Of a stretch of 27,122 nt of DNA, positions 13,743 through 22,379 are shown piece after piece. The DNA lies in IMG/VR virus record IMGVR_UViG_3300031566_000306, positions 1-27,122 of that record; one strand, written 5' to 3'. How positions within the stretch are numbered: position 1 is the stretch's first letter; every line of letters starts with the position of its first letter. The notes beneath the pieces were generated by a model. The model did not search any database, was not told where the DNA came from, and worked only from the letters and a program-made list of their open reading frames with translations. The DNA comes from a virus. The position numbers and the translations under genes were made by a program.

Positions 13743-16700
13743 ATGTCGATCACTCTCGATCCAACCCTAAAAACCGCCCAGGACGGAGTCAACCATCGCC
13801 CTATCGTTGAAATTGTCAGTTCACCGGCGGCTTCTGTAATTCCATTGCGGGGAAATTATTTCAATACATTATCAGATCCGGAATCCGATCCCAATATTAT
13901 TGAGACATCGGACGGGCGATTGATACTGGTTGCCATAAGAAATGACAATCTGCAATATTACTACACGGACACGGATCGAATATCCTGGAATTTAGTTTCA
14001 AATCTTTACAGCGGAGAATTTGTTAGTGACGTTTCCGTATGTGAATTAATCGATGGAAATATTGGGATTATTTTAACCATCGGAGATACAACACCAAATT
14101 ACGGCATCAAATACATGATCGTTTCTCCGGTCGGAGAAATCATAACTTCCGCAACAAATATCATTGCAGCTCAATCTAATTGGATTTCCTCTGTATACGT
14201 CATTACATTGGCCAACGATACCTATCTCTTGGTTTATGCTGAAGGCACCGGATCTCCACCCAGTGAAAGCAACAATTACTATCTATACAAACGGACATCA
14301 TCCAATTTTACGTCATGGAATGCCGCATCAGCAATCACATTGACCGGACTGCTTACAACCCGGTACAAAAACAACCCGCATTTCTTGCAACTTTCCGGTG
14401 GGCGGATATATCTGCATTTCGATTATCTGGATGAACTTACAAATGATATCGAAATCAACAATCCACATTATTGCTACTCGGATGATAACGGATCTGTTTG
14501 GAGCACACCTGTTAAAATTACGGATTATGACGAATTGGGAACTACTGGACTGCATCCGGTTGTCTCTGAAAAGGCAAGCGGGGATTTAATTTTTGCGTAC
14601 AATGAAGAGGTCAATGTAAAAACATTAGATTACGATATGGCAGGGTTTCCGGAAACGCAATTTATGCCTGCATCGTTGGATTTCAATCAAACGGATAAAA
14701 AACTATATGCCTGGAATTTTCTTCAAACCGGAATAAATCAATTTGTAGATATTGATGCCAATCTCTGGGAATACGAACGAGTTTATGACAGTTCAACATC
14801 TCCGGCGATACTCAATCAGCAAAAAACGTATTATGGTTCTGGTAAATATAGTGTCAGTCAGAGAGGCGGAGCCGTATATGTAATCAATCATGATGACGAA
14901 ACGGTAACGGTATATCGTGCCAATACGGATTATGTGGGAATCCCGTGGAATTTTACTGCTACAACTGGAGATTTTGATTCTCCATTCACGGCATTTATTC
15001 GTACCACCGAGACAGTCGCTCAACTATGGCTAATGTATTATTACAATTGGGGTGGTGTAGGCGTGACTATCGGGTATATTGATTTGACTGAAATTAAAGA
15101 TCCAATCACACAAATGTATACCTGGAATGAGGTATATCAAAATGATGCAACGACTTGGAACGGCTATTTTTATATTAACCGGATGCAATATGTTGAAGAA
15201 GAAAACTGGATTATGCTAAACGGCCACCATGATACATATACCAATTTTGCAGGTATTGTGATCTTGGGGCTTAATAATGATTTAATTAAGCATTATTGCT
15301 ATGCCGAAGATTCTACATTTCCAAGATATGGTGCATTCACTGCTGCTTATTATAATAATTATATATATTTTACATTTAAATATCACACGGGTCAGCCCGA
15401 CAAAAGAGGGTTGGGACGTATTAATCTGAATGATGATTCTGTTGTGTTTTTTGTACCGACATGGGCAACCGCCAATGATTATAAATTGTTTGGTCTCATG
15501 TATATGGAAGGAACTACAAAATTATTAATGACCTGTGGAGTTTCAAGGTCCGGCGGCGTGGCCATGTTTGATACTGGAGACGCCACATGGACAATTTATG
15601 ATAACGATACATTGCCTGGATTGATTCGATCCGGATGTGATGATTCCAGCTGGGGTAATGTAGGATATGTATCAACCGCTAATACCGGAAGAATAATCGA
15701 CTATGATCCGGCAACAAAAATTATTTATGTTGCCCATTGGAATACGGGCCTTTGTGGTTATATTGCGTCATTTTCTGAATATGGAAGTTTTTCTATTCTA
15801 AAATATGCGACCGTTTCTACCCCGGCCATTTCACCAACATATGGTGAAATCGCAAATCTTAGCCTGGATGACTTTGAAGATGAGGCGGTCATCGTTGTTG
15901 ATAGCGACGATATACTCTGGGCAGTCTGGCGGCATATGGATGATGCTGAATATTCCCTGCAATGGGCTAATGCCGTGGCCAACAAGGATCTGTCAGACTA
16001 TCTGGCCGTTGAAACCAGCATTAAAATTGATTGGGATATTGACCGACCTGCAAAATTAACATTCGGCCTATCTCACGGGCATATATTTGATCCGCAGAAT
16101 TTATTATCCACCTGGTCGGTCTATCTGAAAAAAGGTCGTCAGCTTACAATTCGTGAAGGTGAAACCATAAGTGATGTTGATTATTGGCAGAATCAGGGCA
16201 CATTCATCGTGACGGAGCAAAAACTTTCTTACGATGTGGGCAAATATCCGATCATGGAAATCATTGCTGAAGACATGCGATGTTTATGGGAAGACACCCA
16301 CGTGGTGGCCAGTGAATATTTTAATGGGGAAACTCCAAAATATATTCTTGAAACCGTACTCCCGGCCCATGCGGATCTGGAATCTGGAGACATGAACATC
16401 TCTGCGTTCACCGGCACCCACGATATTTATAATCAATTTATCGATATGAGTGTAGAAGATATCGTCAAGTCCTTGCTGGATCACTTCATGTATTTTCCAT
16501 TTATCAATGTAGACAGAAAATTCGAACCCAGATATTTAGACATTGATAAGGCCGTGGATCATGCATATTCGGATACTGCCCAGATCACTGGGTATACACC
16601 GGATGGCAAGTATTCAACATTTATTAATCGGGTAGTTGTGAAGGGCCTAAGCAATTATTATCAGGAAGTGCTGTATGAAGAAGAGGTTATCGCCAGAGTA

Positions 16701-17456
16701 TCAGGAACAACCGGATGGTGGGGCAAAAAAGAAGATGATACGGCCTGGTATTCAGACAACCACACTAAAACCTGTCGATATCCAAGATTAGAGGTCATTC
16801 AATCTGCCAGTGAATTTGGGATGTTTTCGGCGTTTGGAGGGGGCAAAGAATTCATAGACCCTGCAAGGGTTGATCCTGATGAAAGGTATTGCATCATAAC
16901 TACTATAGCGCCCAATATGGTGCCAGTCGTGATGGCATTAATTGGAGCATGTGTTGGCACCTATACTGCATGTGTAGGAACTTGTGACGGCGGGCCACAT
17001 AAGGTGGGATGGTGCTCTTTCTGTAATCTTGCTGTGATTATAGAACTAAATGCGTTGATTATGATTGTCGCCGGAGTTGCATCTTATAATTATAATGTCT
17101 GGGCCAGACCCATCGGGCATGAAAAACAATCACATCAGGCCGAAGCCAATGATTATGATCTTCAAAACGAACTTAATGGAAAAATAGTTACTGAATCCAT
17201 CGATGATCCGTATTGTTATACAATTGCTTTGTGCCAAAAAGTAGCGGATCAGGAAATGGCCGTGATCAAGGCCCAGCGCAACCGTCATAAATTTACAAAA
17301 ACCGCTCATCTCCAGGATGAGATTGGGGATATTATCAGTATTTTACATCCGTATTCCGGCGAAACATTGTCAACAATGATTGTAAGACTAACCCGTGAAA
17401 TGAAAATCGGGAAGTATTGTCTGGATCATGTCGAAGGCTGGAGGTTGACTTCGTGA
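13743..17456 (+). CDS. Tail hub/tip protein with inserted beta-propeller
   Basis: 1237 residues. A short N-terminal piece (LDPTLKTAQDGVNHRPIVEI) starts a tail-hub-like protein, then residues about 35-740 look like a sialidase/BNR-type propeller with Asp-box-like TDTDRISW (75-82) and SDDNGSVW (246-253) and many Gly/Trp/Tyr-rich strands. From about 745 (VANKDLSDYLAVETSIKIDWDID) the hub resumes, with NRVVVKGLSNYY and an end TREMKIGKYCLDHVEGW like gp27-type hubs. Residues 1057-1120 hold two hydrophobic stretches around a Cys cluster (C1070, C1077, C1081, C1091, C1094). The propeller may bind or cut host surface glycans; that is inference. Codons here are more AT-rich than in the upstream tail genes. 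The stop overlaps the next start (GTGA). Confidence 0.75.
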   Translation: MSITLDPTLKTAQDGVNHRPIVEIVSSPAASVIPLRGNYFNTLSDPESDPNIIETSDGRLILVAIRNDNLQYYYTDTDRISWNLVSNLYSGEFVSDVSVCELIDGNIGIILTIGDTTPNYGIKYMIVSPVGEIITSATNIIAAQSNWISSVYVITLANDTYLLVYAEGTGSPPSESNNYYLYKRTSSNFTSWNAASAITLTGLLTTRYKNNPHFLQLSGGRIYLHFDYLDELTNDIEINNPHYCYSDDNGSVWSTPVKITDYDELGTTGLHPVVSEKASGDLIFAYNEEVNVKTLDYDMAGFPETQFMPASLDFNQTDKKLYAWNFLQTGINQFVDIDANLWEYERVYDSSTSPAILNQQKTYYGSGKYSVSQRGGAVYVINHDDETVTVYRANTDYVGIPWNFTATTGDFDSPFTAFIRTTETVAQLWLMYYYNWGGVGVTIGYIDLTEIKDPITQMYTWNEVYQNDATTWNGYFYINRMQYVEEENWIMLNGHHDTYTNFAGIVILGLNNDLIKHYCYAEDSTFPRYGAFTAAYYNNYIYFTFKYHTGQPDKRGLGRINLNDDSVVFFVPTWATANDYKLFGLMYMEGTTKLLMTCGVSRSGGVAMFDTGDATWTIYDNDTLPGLIRSGCDDSSWGNVGYVSTANTGRIIDYDPATKIIYVAHWNTGLCGYIASFSEYGSFSILKYATVSTPAISPTYGEIANLSLDDFEDEAVIVVDSDDILWAVWRHMDDAEYSLQWANAVANKDLSDYLAVETSIKIDWDIDRPAKLTFGLSHGHIFDPQNLLSTWSVYLKKGRQLTIREGETISDVDYWQNQGTFIVTEQKLSYDVGKYPIMEIIAEDMRCLWEDTHVVASEYFNGETPKYILETVLPAHADLESGDMNISAFTGTHDIYNQFIDMSVEDIVKSLLDHFMYFPFINVDRKFEPRYLDIDKAVDHAYSDTAQITGYTPDGKYSTFINRVVVKGLSNYYQEVLYEEEVIARVSGTTGWWGKKEDDTAWYSDNHTKTCRYPRLEVIQSASEFGMFSAFGGGKEFIDPARVDPDERYCIITTIAPNMVPVVMALIGACVGTYTACVGTCDGGPHKVGWCSFCNLAVIIELNALIMIVAGVASYNYNVWARPIGHEKQSHQAEANDYDLQNELNGKIVTESIDDPYCYTIALCQKVADQEMAVIKAQRNRHKFTKTAHLQDEIGDIISILHPYSGETLSTMIVRLTREMKIGKYCLDHVEGWRLTS

Positions 17457-18985
17457 GAACTCATGGGCGCAGATTTGTAGATCGAAAAATACAGCGGCAA
17501 ACAGCTATTACTGCGGAAACCCGTGACGGAGTGCTGTGGGATCTGGACTGGGACAATCTCATTGCTCGGGTTAAAATCCAAGGGTCAAACGAATATGTCA
17601 ATGTTCATTTTCCACGAAATGAGGCCACGGTTTGGGGGTGGATGCGTCCGGGCAATGCAGTCCGGGTGATTCATCGAGGCGGTGTCCGTGGATATGCAGA
17701 AATCGTGGGTCACGGATGCGCAATTCCAACGCCACTGCCTGGAACTTTAGCTCACCCGGCAACGTCCGAGCTGGCCGACGGCGTGCTGTCCGGTTGCAAT
17801 GTTACGGCTGCCGGAAGTGGTAGGTATGTGGATATTTCGGACGGCACGTATCGGATTGATGGTGTTACCTATAATTTATCCGGCGGCACCGTTGGATATT
17901 ATGCAACTTCTGAAACAGATCCACCGATAACAACGGATGAAAATTATCCGCAGGCTGAAACGGATCAAACTGATAGATATATTGAAACATCAGAAACAGA
18001 TCCTCCGATGACTACGAGTGAGATTTTCCCGTTTGCGGCAACGGACGACATAGTCACAACACTGGAACTTGATCCGGCACCGTCAGCAGGGTTGTTCAGA
18101 TATGATGCGTTTGTGGTGGGTGCAGATGGAATCATTGATTATCTCAAAGGCACGGCTGCAATCACACCGGTCAAGCCAACCATTCCAGCGGATCATATTT
18201 TACTGGGTGATTATATTCTGGTAATCGGAGGCACTACGGAAATCACCGATTCACACATAGGAATGCAATGGGCAGCGCCGGTGGCATCAAAATTGAGCAT
18301 CCCCGCTTTATCCGATTTTGATTGGGACGAGGAAGATGACTACCCCGAAAAAACAATAACGGTCTATGTATATGATCAGTATGGCTGGCTGATATCCGGG
18401 AGTTATTCAATAACGCTGTATTTGGTCGGTGGCACCGGGAACGTATATTCCGGCGATGATGGTTATAATTCAGCATCCGTCAATCAGGAGTTTACCGGGT
18501 CGTCTTACGGGTTTAAATATCAACGGGATCAAACTCAAGATCCGGAAACATCGCCCAATTTTATGACCCTGTCATCCACCGGGCTTGTGAGCGATCTGGA
18601 GCATAAAGCATTATTGGACATTGACGGCAATGAAGTTACCGGCATTGCCCAAGGAGATGTAGCGCCTACCGACAAACAGACATTAATCAGTTCAGCAAAT
18701 GTGGCAATCGATTGGACTCTGGGGCATCGGGCAAAAATAACGGCAGCTCACGATATAATATTTACCATGTCCGGGGCAGAGGATTTTGATAAATTGATTT
18801 TGGCAATAACCATGAACGGCACAGGGGGATGGACAATAACCTTCCCGGCTAACGTCAGATATGGTGCTGAGATAGCTGTAATTGAAATCAGCGATAATGC
18901 CAACGCACGATCCTATGTCGGATTTATCTATGATGGAACTGCTTCAAAGTATGATGCGGTGGCCAATGTTAGCGAGTATGGATAA
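17453..18985 (+). CDS. Tail spike/baseplate-like protein with OB-fold-like N-terminus
   Basis: 510 residues from GTG 17453, which overlaps the hub stop by four bases and has GGAGG eight to nine bases upstream. The first 95 residues (GVLWDLDWDNLIARVKIQG, then ATVWGWMRPGNAVRVIHRGG) read like the OB-fold of phage spike or gpV-type hub proteins. Residues about 150-185 contain a repeated TSETDPP(I/M)TT unit, suggesting a metal- or linker-type segment. The rest is beta-rich with Gly, Thr and Asp, and the last 90 residues (GHRAKITAAHDIIFTMSG, then NGTGGWTITFPANVRYG) resemble repeated fibre-tip folds. Ends by a TAATG overlap with the next gene. Probably a structural tail component contacting the host. 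Confidence 0.6.
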   Translation: MRTHGRRFVDRKIQRQTAITAETRDGVLWDLDWDNLIARVKIQGSNEYVNVHFPRNEATVWGWMRPGNAVRVIHRGGVRGYAEIVGHGCAIPTPLPGTLAHPATSELADGVLSGCNVTAAGSGRYVDISDGTYRIDGVTYNLSGGTVGYYATSETDPPITTDENYPQAETDQTDRYIETSETDPPMTTSEIFPFAATDDIVTTLELDPAPSAGLFRYDAFVVGADGIIDYLKGTAAITPVKPTIPADHILLGDYILVIGGTTEITDSHIGMQWAAPVASKLSIPALSDFDWDEEDDYPEKTITVYVYDQYGWLISGSYSITLYLVGGTGNVYSGDDGYNSASVNQEFTGSSYGFKYQRDQTQDPETSPNFMTLSSTGLVSDLEHKALLDIDGNEVTGIAQGDVAPTDKQTLISSANVAIDWTLGHRAKITAAHDIIFTMSGAEDFDKLILAITMNGTGGWTITFPANVRYGAEIAVIEISDNANARSYVGFIYDGTASKYDAVANVSEYG

Positions 18986-20286
18986 TGACTGATTATTCCA
19001 CAGATTTTAGCGAATACACTACCGGCGTTCAACCTTCCGATTGGACCGAGCGATGGCACACTGGGGTTGCTACAGGTTTAGTTATAGCAGATGCAGGGGC
19101 AGAAGGCGGCAAACTTCTCAGAATAGACCATTCATCGGCTGAACGATATGCGATTTCTTGGGATGATGTTGGCGATGTCGCAGATGTTGAAATATTGGCA
19201 AAAGTTCGATGGTCAGACAATTTAGATTCAATCATTCAGCTTGTTTTAAGGGGTTCCGGTACCACTGGCGAAACTGGGTATATTATTGCATGTCATCAAA
19301 CTTTGCAAGAAGTAAGGCTGACTAAATTTGATGGCGGTGCTGCAACTACATTAGCAACCATAAGCAAACAATTTTATGAAGATGTTTGGTATATGATCAG
19401 ATTCCGGGCTAATGGTACAACATTGCAAGCAAAAGTATGGGTGGCCGGTGGAGCAGAACCTACTATATGGATGATTGATGAAACCAATTCAGCCTTATCA
19501 ACAGGCTGGGTTGCACATGGCTCTTACCGTGGGGATTATGGTGATTGCGATTGGTTTGGAGTATCAACCGGAGGTGATTCGGTCACTAATCCGTTTGGGG
19601 ATGGATCAGTAGCATATCATTCCACAGATTTTAGTGAGTACGCTACAGGTCCTCAGCCGTCCGACTGGACAGAACGATGGCATGTAGCAGGTGCCGCAAG
19701 CAAGGTATTAGAAGATGCGGGGGCTTCTGAAGGTGGAAAATTATTAAGAGTTACCCATGGCGTTTATCCTGCGGATCTGGACAGATACCTTTTGTCTTGG
19801 GATGATCTTGACGGTCCTGATAGTATCGAAATTTTGGCAAAAATTAGATGGAGTGAAGATTTAAGTGCGGTTGTCTATCTTGTTGTCAGGGCATCTGGGA
19901 CATCAAATGAAAACGGATATGTTATATCTATTGATCAAAATTTGGACCAAATAAGATTAATCAGATATTTAAATGGAGCTGCATTAATACTCGGATCAAA
20001 TTTATCCGTAACACTTTATGAAGATACTTGGTATGTAGCTCGATTTCGAGCAGAAGGTGCTGCATTAAAATTTAAAATATGGGAACTTTCTGATTCTGAA
20101 CCGGAATCGTGGGACAAAGAAGAAACAGACTATACAATTGATTTCGGCTGGGCGGGTTTCGGTTCATTTCGTGGAGAAAATAGTGATTGCGACTGGTTTG
20201 GGGTGGCGACCAACGGTGGTTCAGTATCAAAAACATTTGTCGCCGGTTTAAAGGGACAAAAAGCAGGATTTTTTTTGGTTCTATAG
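18985..20286 (+). CDS. Virion-associated protein of two tandem jelly-roll-like domains
   Basis: 433 residues. Domain 1 (about 5-205) and domain 2 (about 213-415) are copies 208 residues apart: each starts STDFSEY(T/A)TG.QPSDWTERWH, contains EILAK(V/I)RWS and ends GDCDWFGVSTGG or SDCDWFGVATNG. The pattern of strands with WERWH, LLR, W(Y)..RFRA and DWFGV resembles LamG/concanavalin-like or related sugar-binding jelly rolls, so glycan binding by the tail is likely but not shown. A 24-residue tail follows. It starts one base inside the previous stop (TAATG), hence is coupled to the spike-like protein. I do not recognise a named family. Confidence 0.75.
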   Translation: MTDYSTDFSEYTTGVQPSDWTERWHTGVATGLVIADAGAEGGKLLRIDHSSAERYAISWDDVGDVADVEILAKVRWSDNLDSIIQLVLRGSGTTGETGYIIACHQTLQEVRLTKFDGGAATTLATISKQFYEDVWYMIRFRANGTTLQAKVWVAGGAEPTIWMIDETNSALSTGWVAHGSYRGDYGDCDWFGVSTGGDSVTNPFGDGSVAYHSTDFSEYATGPQPSDWTERWHVAGAASKVLEDAGASEGGKLLRVTHGVYPADLDRYLLSWDDLDGPDSIEILAKIRWSEDLSAVVYLVVRASGTSNENGYVISIDQNLDQIRLIRYLNGAALILGSNLSVTLYEDTWYVARFRAEGAALKFKIWELSDSEPESWDKEETDYTIDFGWAGFGSFRGENSDCDWFGVATNGGSVSKTFVAGLKGQKAGFFLVL

Positions 20287-20296
20287 GGGTAATAAA

Positions 20297-20518
20297 ATGG
20301 AAGAAATACTAAAAGAAATATTAAAAGAATTGCGGTATCATACCCAGCTCATGGAAAACATCTATGAAAAAAAAGATGAGCATCAGGCCGGTGCCGCAAT
20401 AGTCAAAAAGCAAATGGAATCATTTAAAAAAATAATTTTGGACATTCCGGGAATAAATCCGGAAATGGTTAAAACGATGAATTCAATCTTTAACACTATG
20501 CCGGGAGGTGACGAATGA
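20297..20518 (+). CDS. Small helical hypothetical protein
   Basis: 73 residues with AGGGG upstream of ATG 20297. Mostly helix-forming (EEILKEILKELRYHTQLMENIYEKKDE, then a second helix AAIVKKQMESFKKIILDI) with a Pro/Gly turn between, suggesting a helical hairpin or a small coiled coil. Lies just after the tandem jelly-roll gene and its stop overlaps the next start (ATGA), so it may be an assembly partner of the adsorption proteins. No family recognised. Confidence 0.65.
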   Translation: MEEILKEILKELRYHTQLMENIYEKKDEHQAGAAIVKKQMESFKKIILDIPGINPEMVKTMNSIFNTMPGGDE

Positions 20519-20757
20519 GTACAAATTATCATACTCCGTATCCAGCCGCGATGGATTATAAAACATCGCTTCTGAATGTGCCGCCAGGAGAACTGGATGC
20601 ACAGATTACGATAAATGTTGCGGCGATCAATAAAGCAGGATTCGTCGCTGGAAAATTCGCAATGGTCAACGAGGCCGGGACGGCCCTTATGTTCAAAGAA
20701 ATCGTGTGCAGCGGCGGATCTGTTGTGATATCCGGCGGAGAAGTGGTTATAAATTAA
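20515..20757 (+). CDS. Small hypothetical protein, probable virion component
   Basis: 80 residues. N-terminus AMDYKTSLLNVPPGELDAQITINVAAI then repeated Val/Gly strands (GGSVVISGGEVVIN at the end), which suggests a small beta-rich structural piece or fibre tip. Translation is coupled to the preceding gene (ATGA overlap) and the next gene follows after a strong GAGGAGGA site. No family recognised. Confidence 0.6.
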   Translation: MSTNYHTPYPAAMDYKTSLLNVPPGELDAQITINVAAINKAGFVAGKFAMVNEAGTALMFKEIVCSGGSVVISGGEVVIN

Positions 20758-20772
20758 AAAGAGGAGGATGAA

Positions 20773-21153
20773 ATGTCAGAACTCAATGAATTAACGGAAG
20801 CATTATTGTCAAGCACCACGGTAGCTCTAAATGCTGTAGCTCAAACAACTCTCTATACTGTCCCTGTAGGCAAGAGATTGATAATCACAAAAGCGATTTT
20901 TATTGCAGGGGCGGGTGCCGGTGATGGGGTGCTTACCATTGGCGAGCAGGGATCGGCTACGGATTTTCTTGGCGCTCAGACGCTGAGCAATCTTGCTGCT
21001 CAGTATGATGTGGCTATTTTACAACCGGTTCCAAATGCCACGCCGGTACTTAATAAATCATATGCTGCCGGATCAATCATCGAGGCCGATGTAACTGCCG
21101 GTTCAACAGGCGGCGCCGCAAATACAATGTTGTTATTTGGGATTCTTTATTAA
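20773..21153 (+). CDS. Beta-rich hypothetical virion protein
   Basis: 126 residues; ATG 20773 after GAGGAGGA. Sequence is beta-strand-like (TTLYTVPVGKRLIITKAIFIAGAGAG, then GSIIEADVTAGSTGGA) with few charges, resembling small decoration/fibre-head folds found in phages and in collections of 'structural protein' genes next to tail fibres. The C-terminus NTMLLFGILY is typical of such folds, where the last strand closes the barrel. Possible receptor-binding or head-fibre-type protein; only the class of fold is suggested, not the function. Confidence 0.6.
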   Translation: MSELNELTEALLSSTTVALNAVAQTTLYTVPVGKRLIITKAIFIAGAGAGDGVLTIGEQGSATDFLGAQTLSNLAAQYDVAILQPVPNATPVLNKSYAAGSIIEADVTAGSTGGAANTMLLFGILY

Positions 21154-21317
21154 GAGTGGCTGAAAGATGCGTAAATGATGGAAGGTGAGAGATTAAGAAG
21201 GTAAGAAGTTAAGAAAACAGGCGGGCCGACGGAAAGCCGCCAGCAATCCGCCGACCCTGAATGATAACCGTATCACACACGGCCATCGTCTGAATGCTCC
21301 TATCAGAGGAAGGCCAA
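21154..21317 (+). other. Gene-free spacer between adsorption and lysis modules
   Basis: It contains a decayed array remnant (AAGGTGAGAGATTAAGAAGG and similar, 21183-21212) and a GC hairpin GGCGG/CCGCC (21222-21242). No convincing promoter or coding frame was seen. Confidence 0.5.
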
Positions 21318-21333
21318 GTTTTCAAGGGAAAAC
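21318..21333 (+). promoter_or_regulatory. Hairpin with the ribosome site in its loop, lysis-module start
   Basis: GTTTTC, loop AAGG, GAAAAC: six paired bases with AAGGG across loop and arm, three bases before ATG 21337. Sequence unrelated to the array-linked hairpins but with the same design. Confidence 0.5.
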
Positions 21334-21336
21334 AAA

Positions 21337-21729
21337 ATGGCCGAACCGACAGGTTTATTGGTGTTGCTGGGAGGGGGCGTTCTGGCCGGTGGCGTTTCCA
21401 TTGGATCGAAAATCATATTCGACTGGTTGAAAAACCGCACCCCGGACCCCATCCCCGCGCCGGCGCCCAAGGCCCCGGATCCTGCCCCGGACATCCATAT
21501 TCTGAACCCGGACTGCATCAAATGGAAATCCGGTGTCGACCGGACCCTGGTGGAGCATGGCGGCAAAATCGTCGAGCATGAAAAACGCCTGGACAAAGGA
21601 TCCGGCGATTTCGGCACCATCAAAAAGGACATCTCCGGCATCAACAAGGATATCGCCGGCATCAACACCAGTCTGGCCGTTTTTGCGGAAAGACTGAAAA
21701 AAGAGAAAACCCGAGAGGAGGGTGATTGA
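21337..21729 (+). CDS. Membrane-anchored coiled-coil protein of the lysis region
   Basis: 130 residues. Residues 6-30 form one hydrophobic Gly-rich segment (LLVLLGGGVLAGGVSIGSK), followed by a Pro-rich linker (PDPIPAPAPKAPDPAPD) and a charged coiled coil with repeated KKDISGINKDIAGINTSL. A membrane anchor plus periplasmic-type coiled coil next to an endolysin is the usual design of holins' partners or i-spanins, but also of unrelated phage membrane proteins; no diagnostic feature separates these. Its stop overlaps the TTG before the endolysin start, with coupling likely. Confidence 0.65.
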   Translation: MAEPTGLLVLLGGGVLAGGVSIGSKIIFDWLKNRTPDPIPAPAPKAPDPAPDIHILNPDCIKWKSGVDRTLVEHGGKIVEHEKRLDKGSGDFGTIKKDISGINKDIAGINTSLAVFAERLKKEKTREEGD

Positions 21730-21731
21730 TC

Positions 21732-22241
21732 ATGGATAAATTCGACATCGCCATCCTCACGGTCCTCAAACACGAAGGCGGATACACAGTCGACCATGCC
21801 GGTCCCACCAATTACGGCGTGACGTTAAGATCCCTGGACATCGATATCGACCTGGACGGTGACATCGACGGCGACGACATTCGGGCCATGACCCGGGAGG
21901 ATGCCATCTCGTTTTATCGGCGCCGGTGGTGGGACCGTTATAGATATTACGAAATCCGCCATATTCTGCTGGCCACAAAGATTTTTGATCTGGCCGTGAA
22001 CATGGGCGCCCGCCAGGCCGGGAAACTGGCCCAGCGGGCCATACGGGCTTTTGGAGTGCGTCTGGTCGAAGACGGAATCTTGGGACCGGCATCATTCAAT
22101 GCAATAAATAATATTCATTACAGGGACGGCCTGATCATCGGGGTCCGGTGCGAGGCCGCCGGGTTTTACCGAAGCCTGGTGATTCAGAAACCTGAATATG
22201 AAAAATATCTCAAAGGATGGCTCAACAGGGCCTATGCCTGA
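21732..22241 (+). CDS. Endolysin, GH108-type N-acetylmuramidase
   Basis: 169 residues from ATG 21732, with GAGGAGGG upstream; a TTG at 21726 is less likely. GH108 hallmark near the N-terminus: AILTVLKHEGGY with the catalytic Glu E15, then PTNYGVT. Residues 38-49 form D-x-D-x-D-G-x-I-x-G-D-D, a perfect EF-hand-type calcium loop where typical members have a plain helix. The C-terminal half (residues 80-130) has the DLAVNMGARQAGKLAQRAI and DGILGPASFNAIN motifs of the associated peptidoglycan-binding domain. It cleaves the glycan backbone of the cell wall at lysis. No signal peptide, so a holin is needed. Confidence 0.88.
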   Translation: MDKFDIAILTVLKHEGGYTVDHAGPTNYGVTLRSLDIDIDLDGDIDGDDIRAMTREDAISFYRRRWWDRYRYYEIRHILLATKIFDLAVNMGARQAGKLAQRAIRAFGVRLVEDGILGPASFNAINNIHYRDGLIIGVRCEAAGFYRSLVIQKPEYEKYLKGWLNRAYA

Positions 22242-22379
22242 AATCGGCACAAATGGCGTTCCGGCTTGCACAGATGATGCGTCCCGGGACCGTATAAAAC
22301 TATTTCGAACATGCTGCAAAACCCGGCGCCGCCACACGGAGCTGTGCTGCTGGAAGCCTGCAGGCGAAGGGAGGATAGA
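22242..22379 (+). other. Gene-free stretch after the endolysin
   Basis: No start or frame with a ribosome site before 22368. It ends in AAGGGAGGA, the ribosome site used by the next gene. Confidence 0.5.

Noticed and set aside
21294-21581. 95-codon frame over the start of the membrane/coiled-coil gene
   Set aside because: Alternative frame of a better supported gene that has a hydrophobic anchor and coiled coil.
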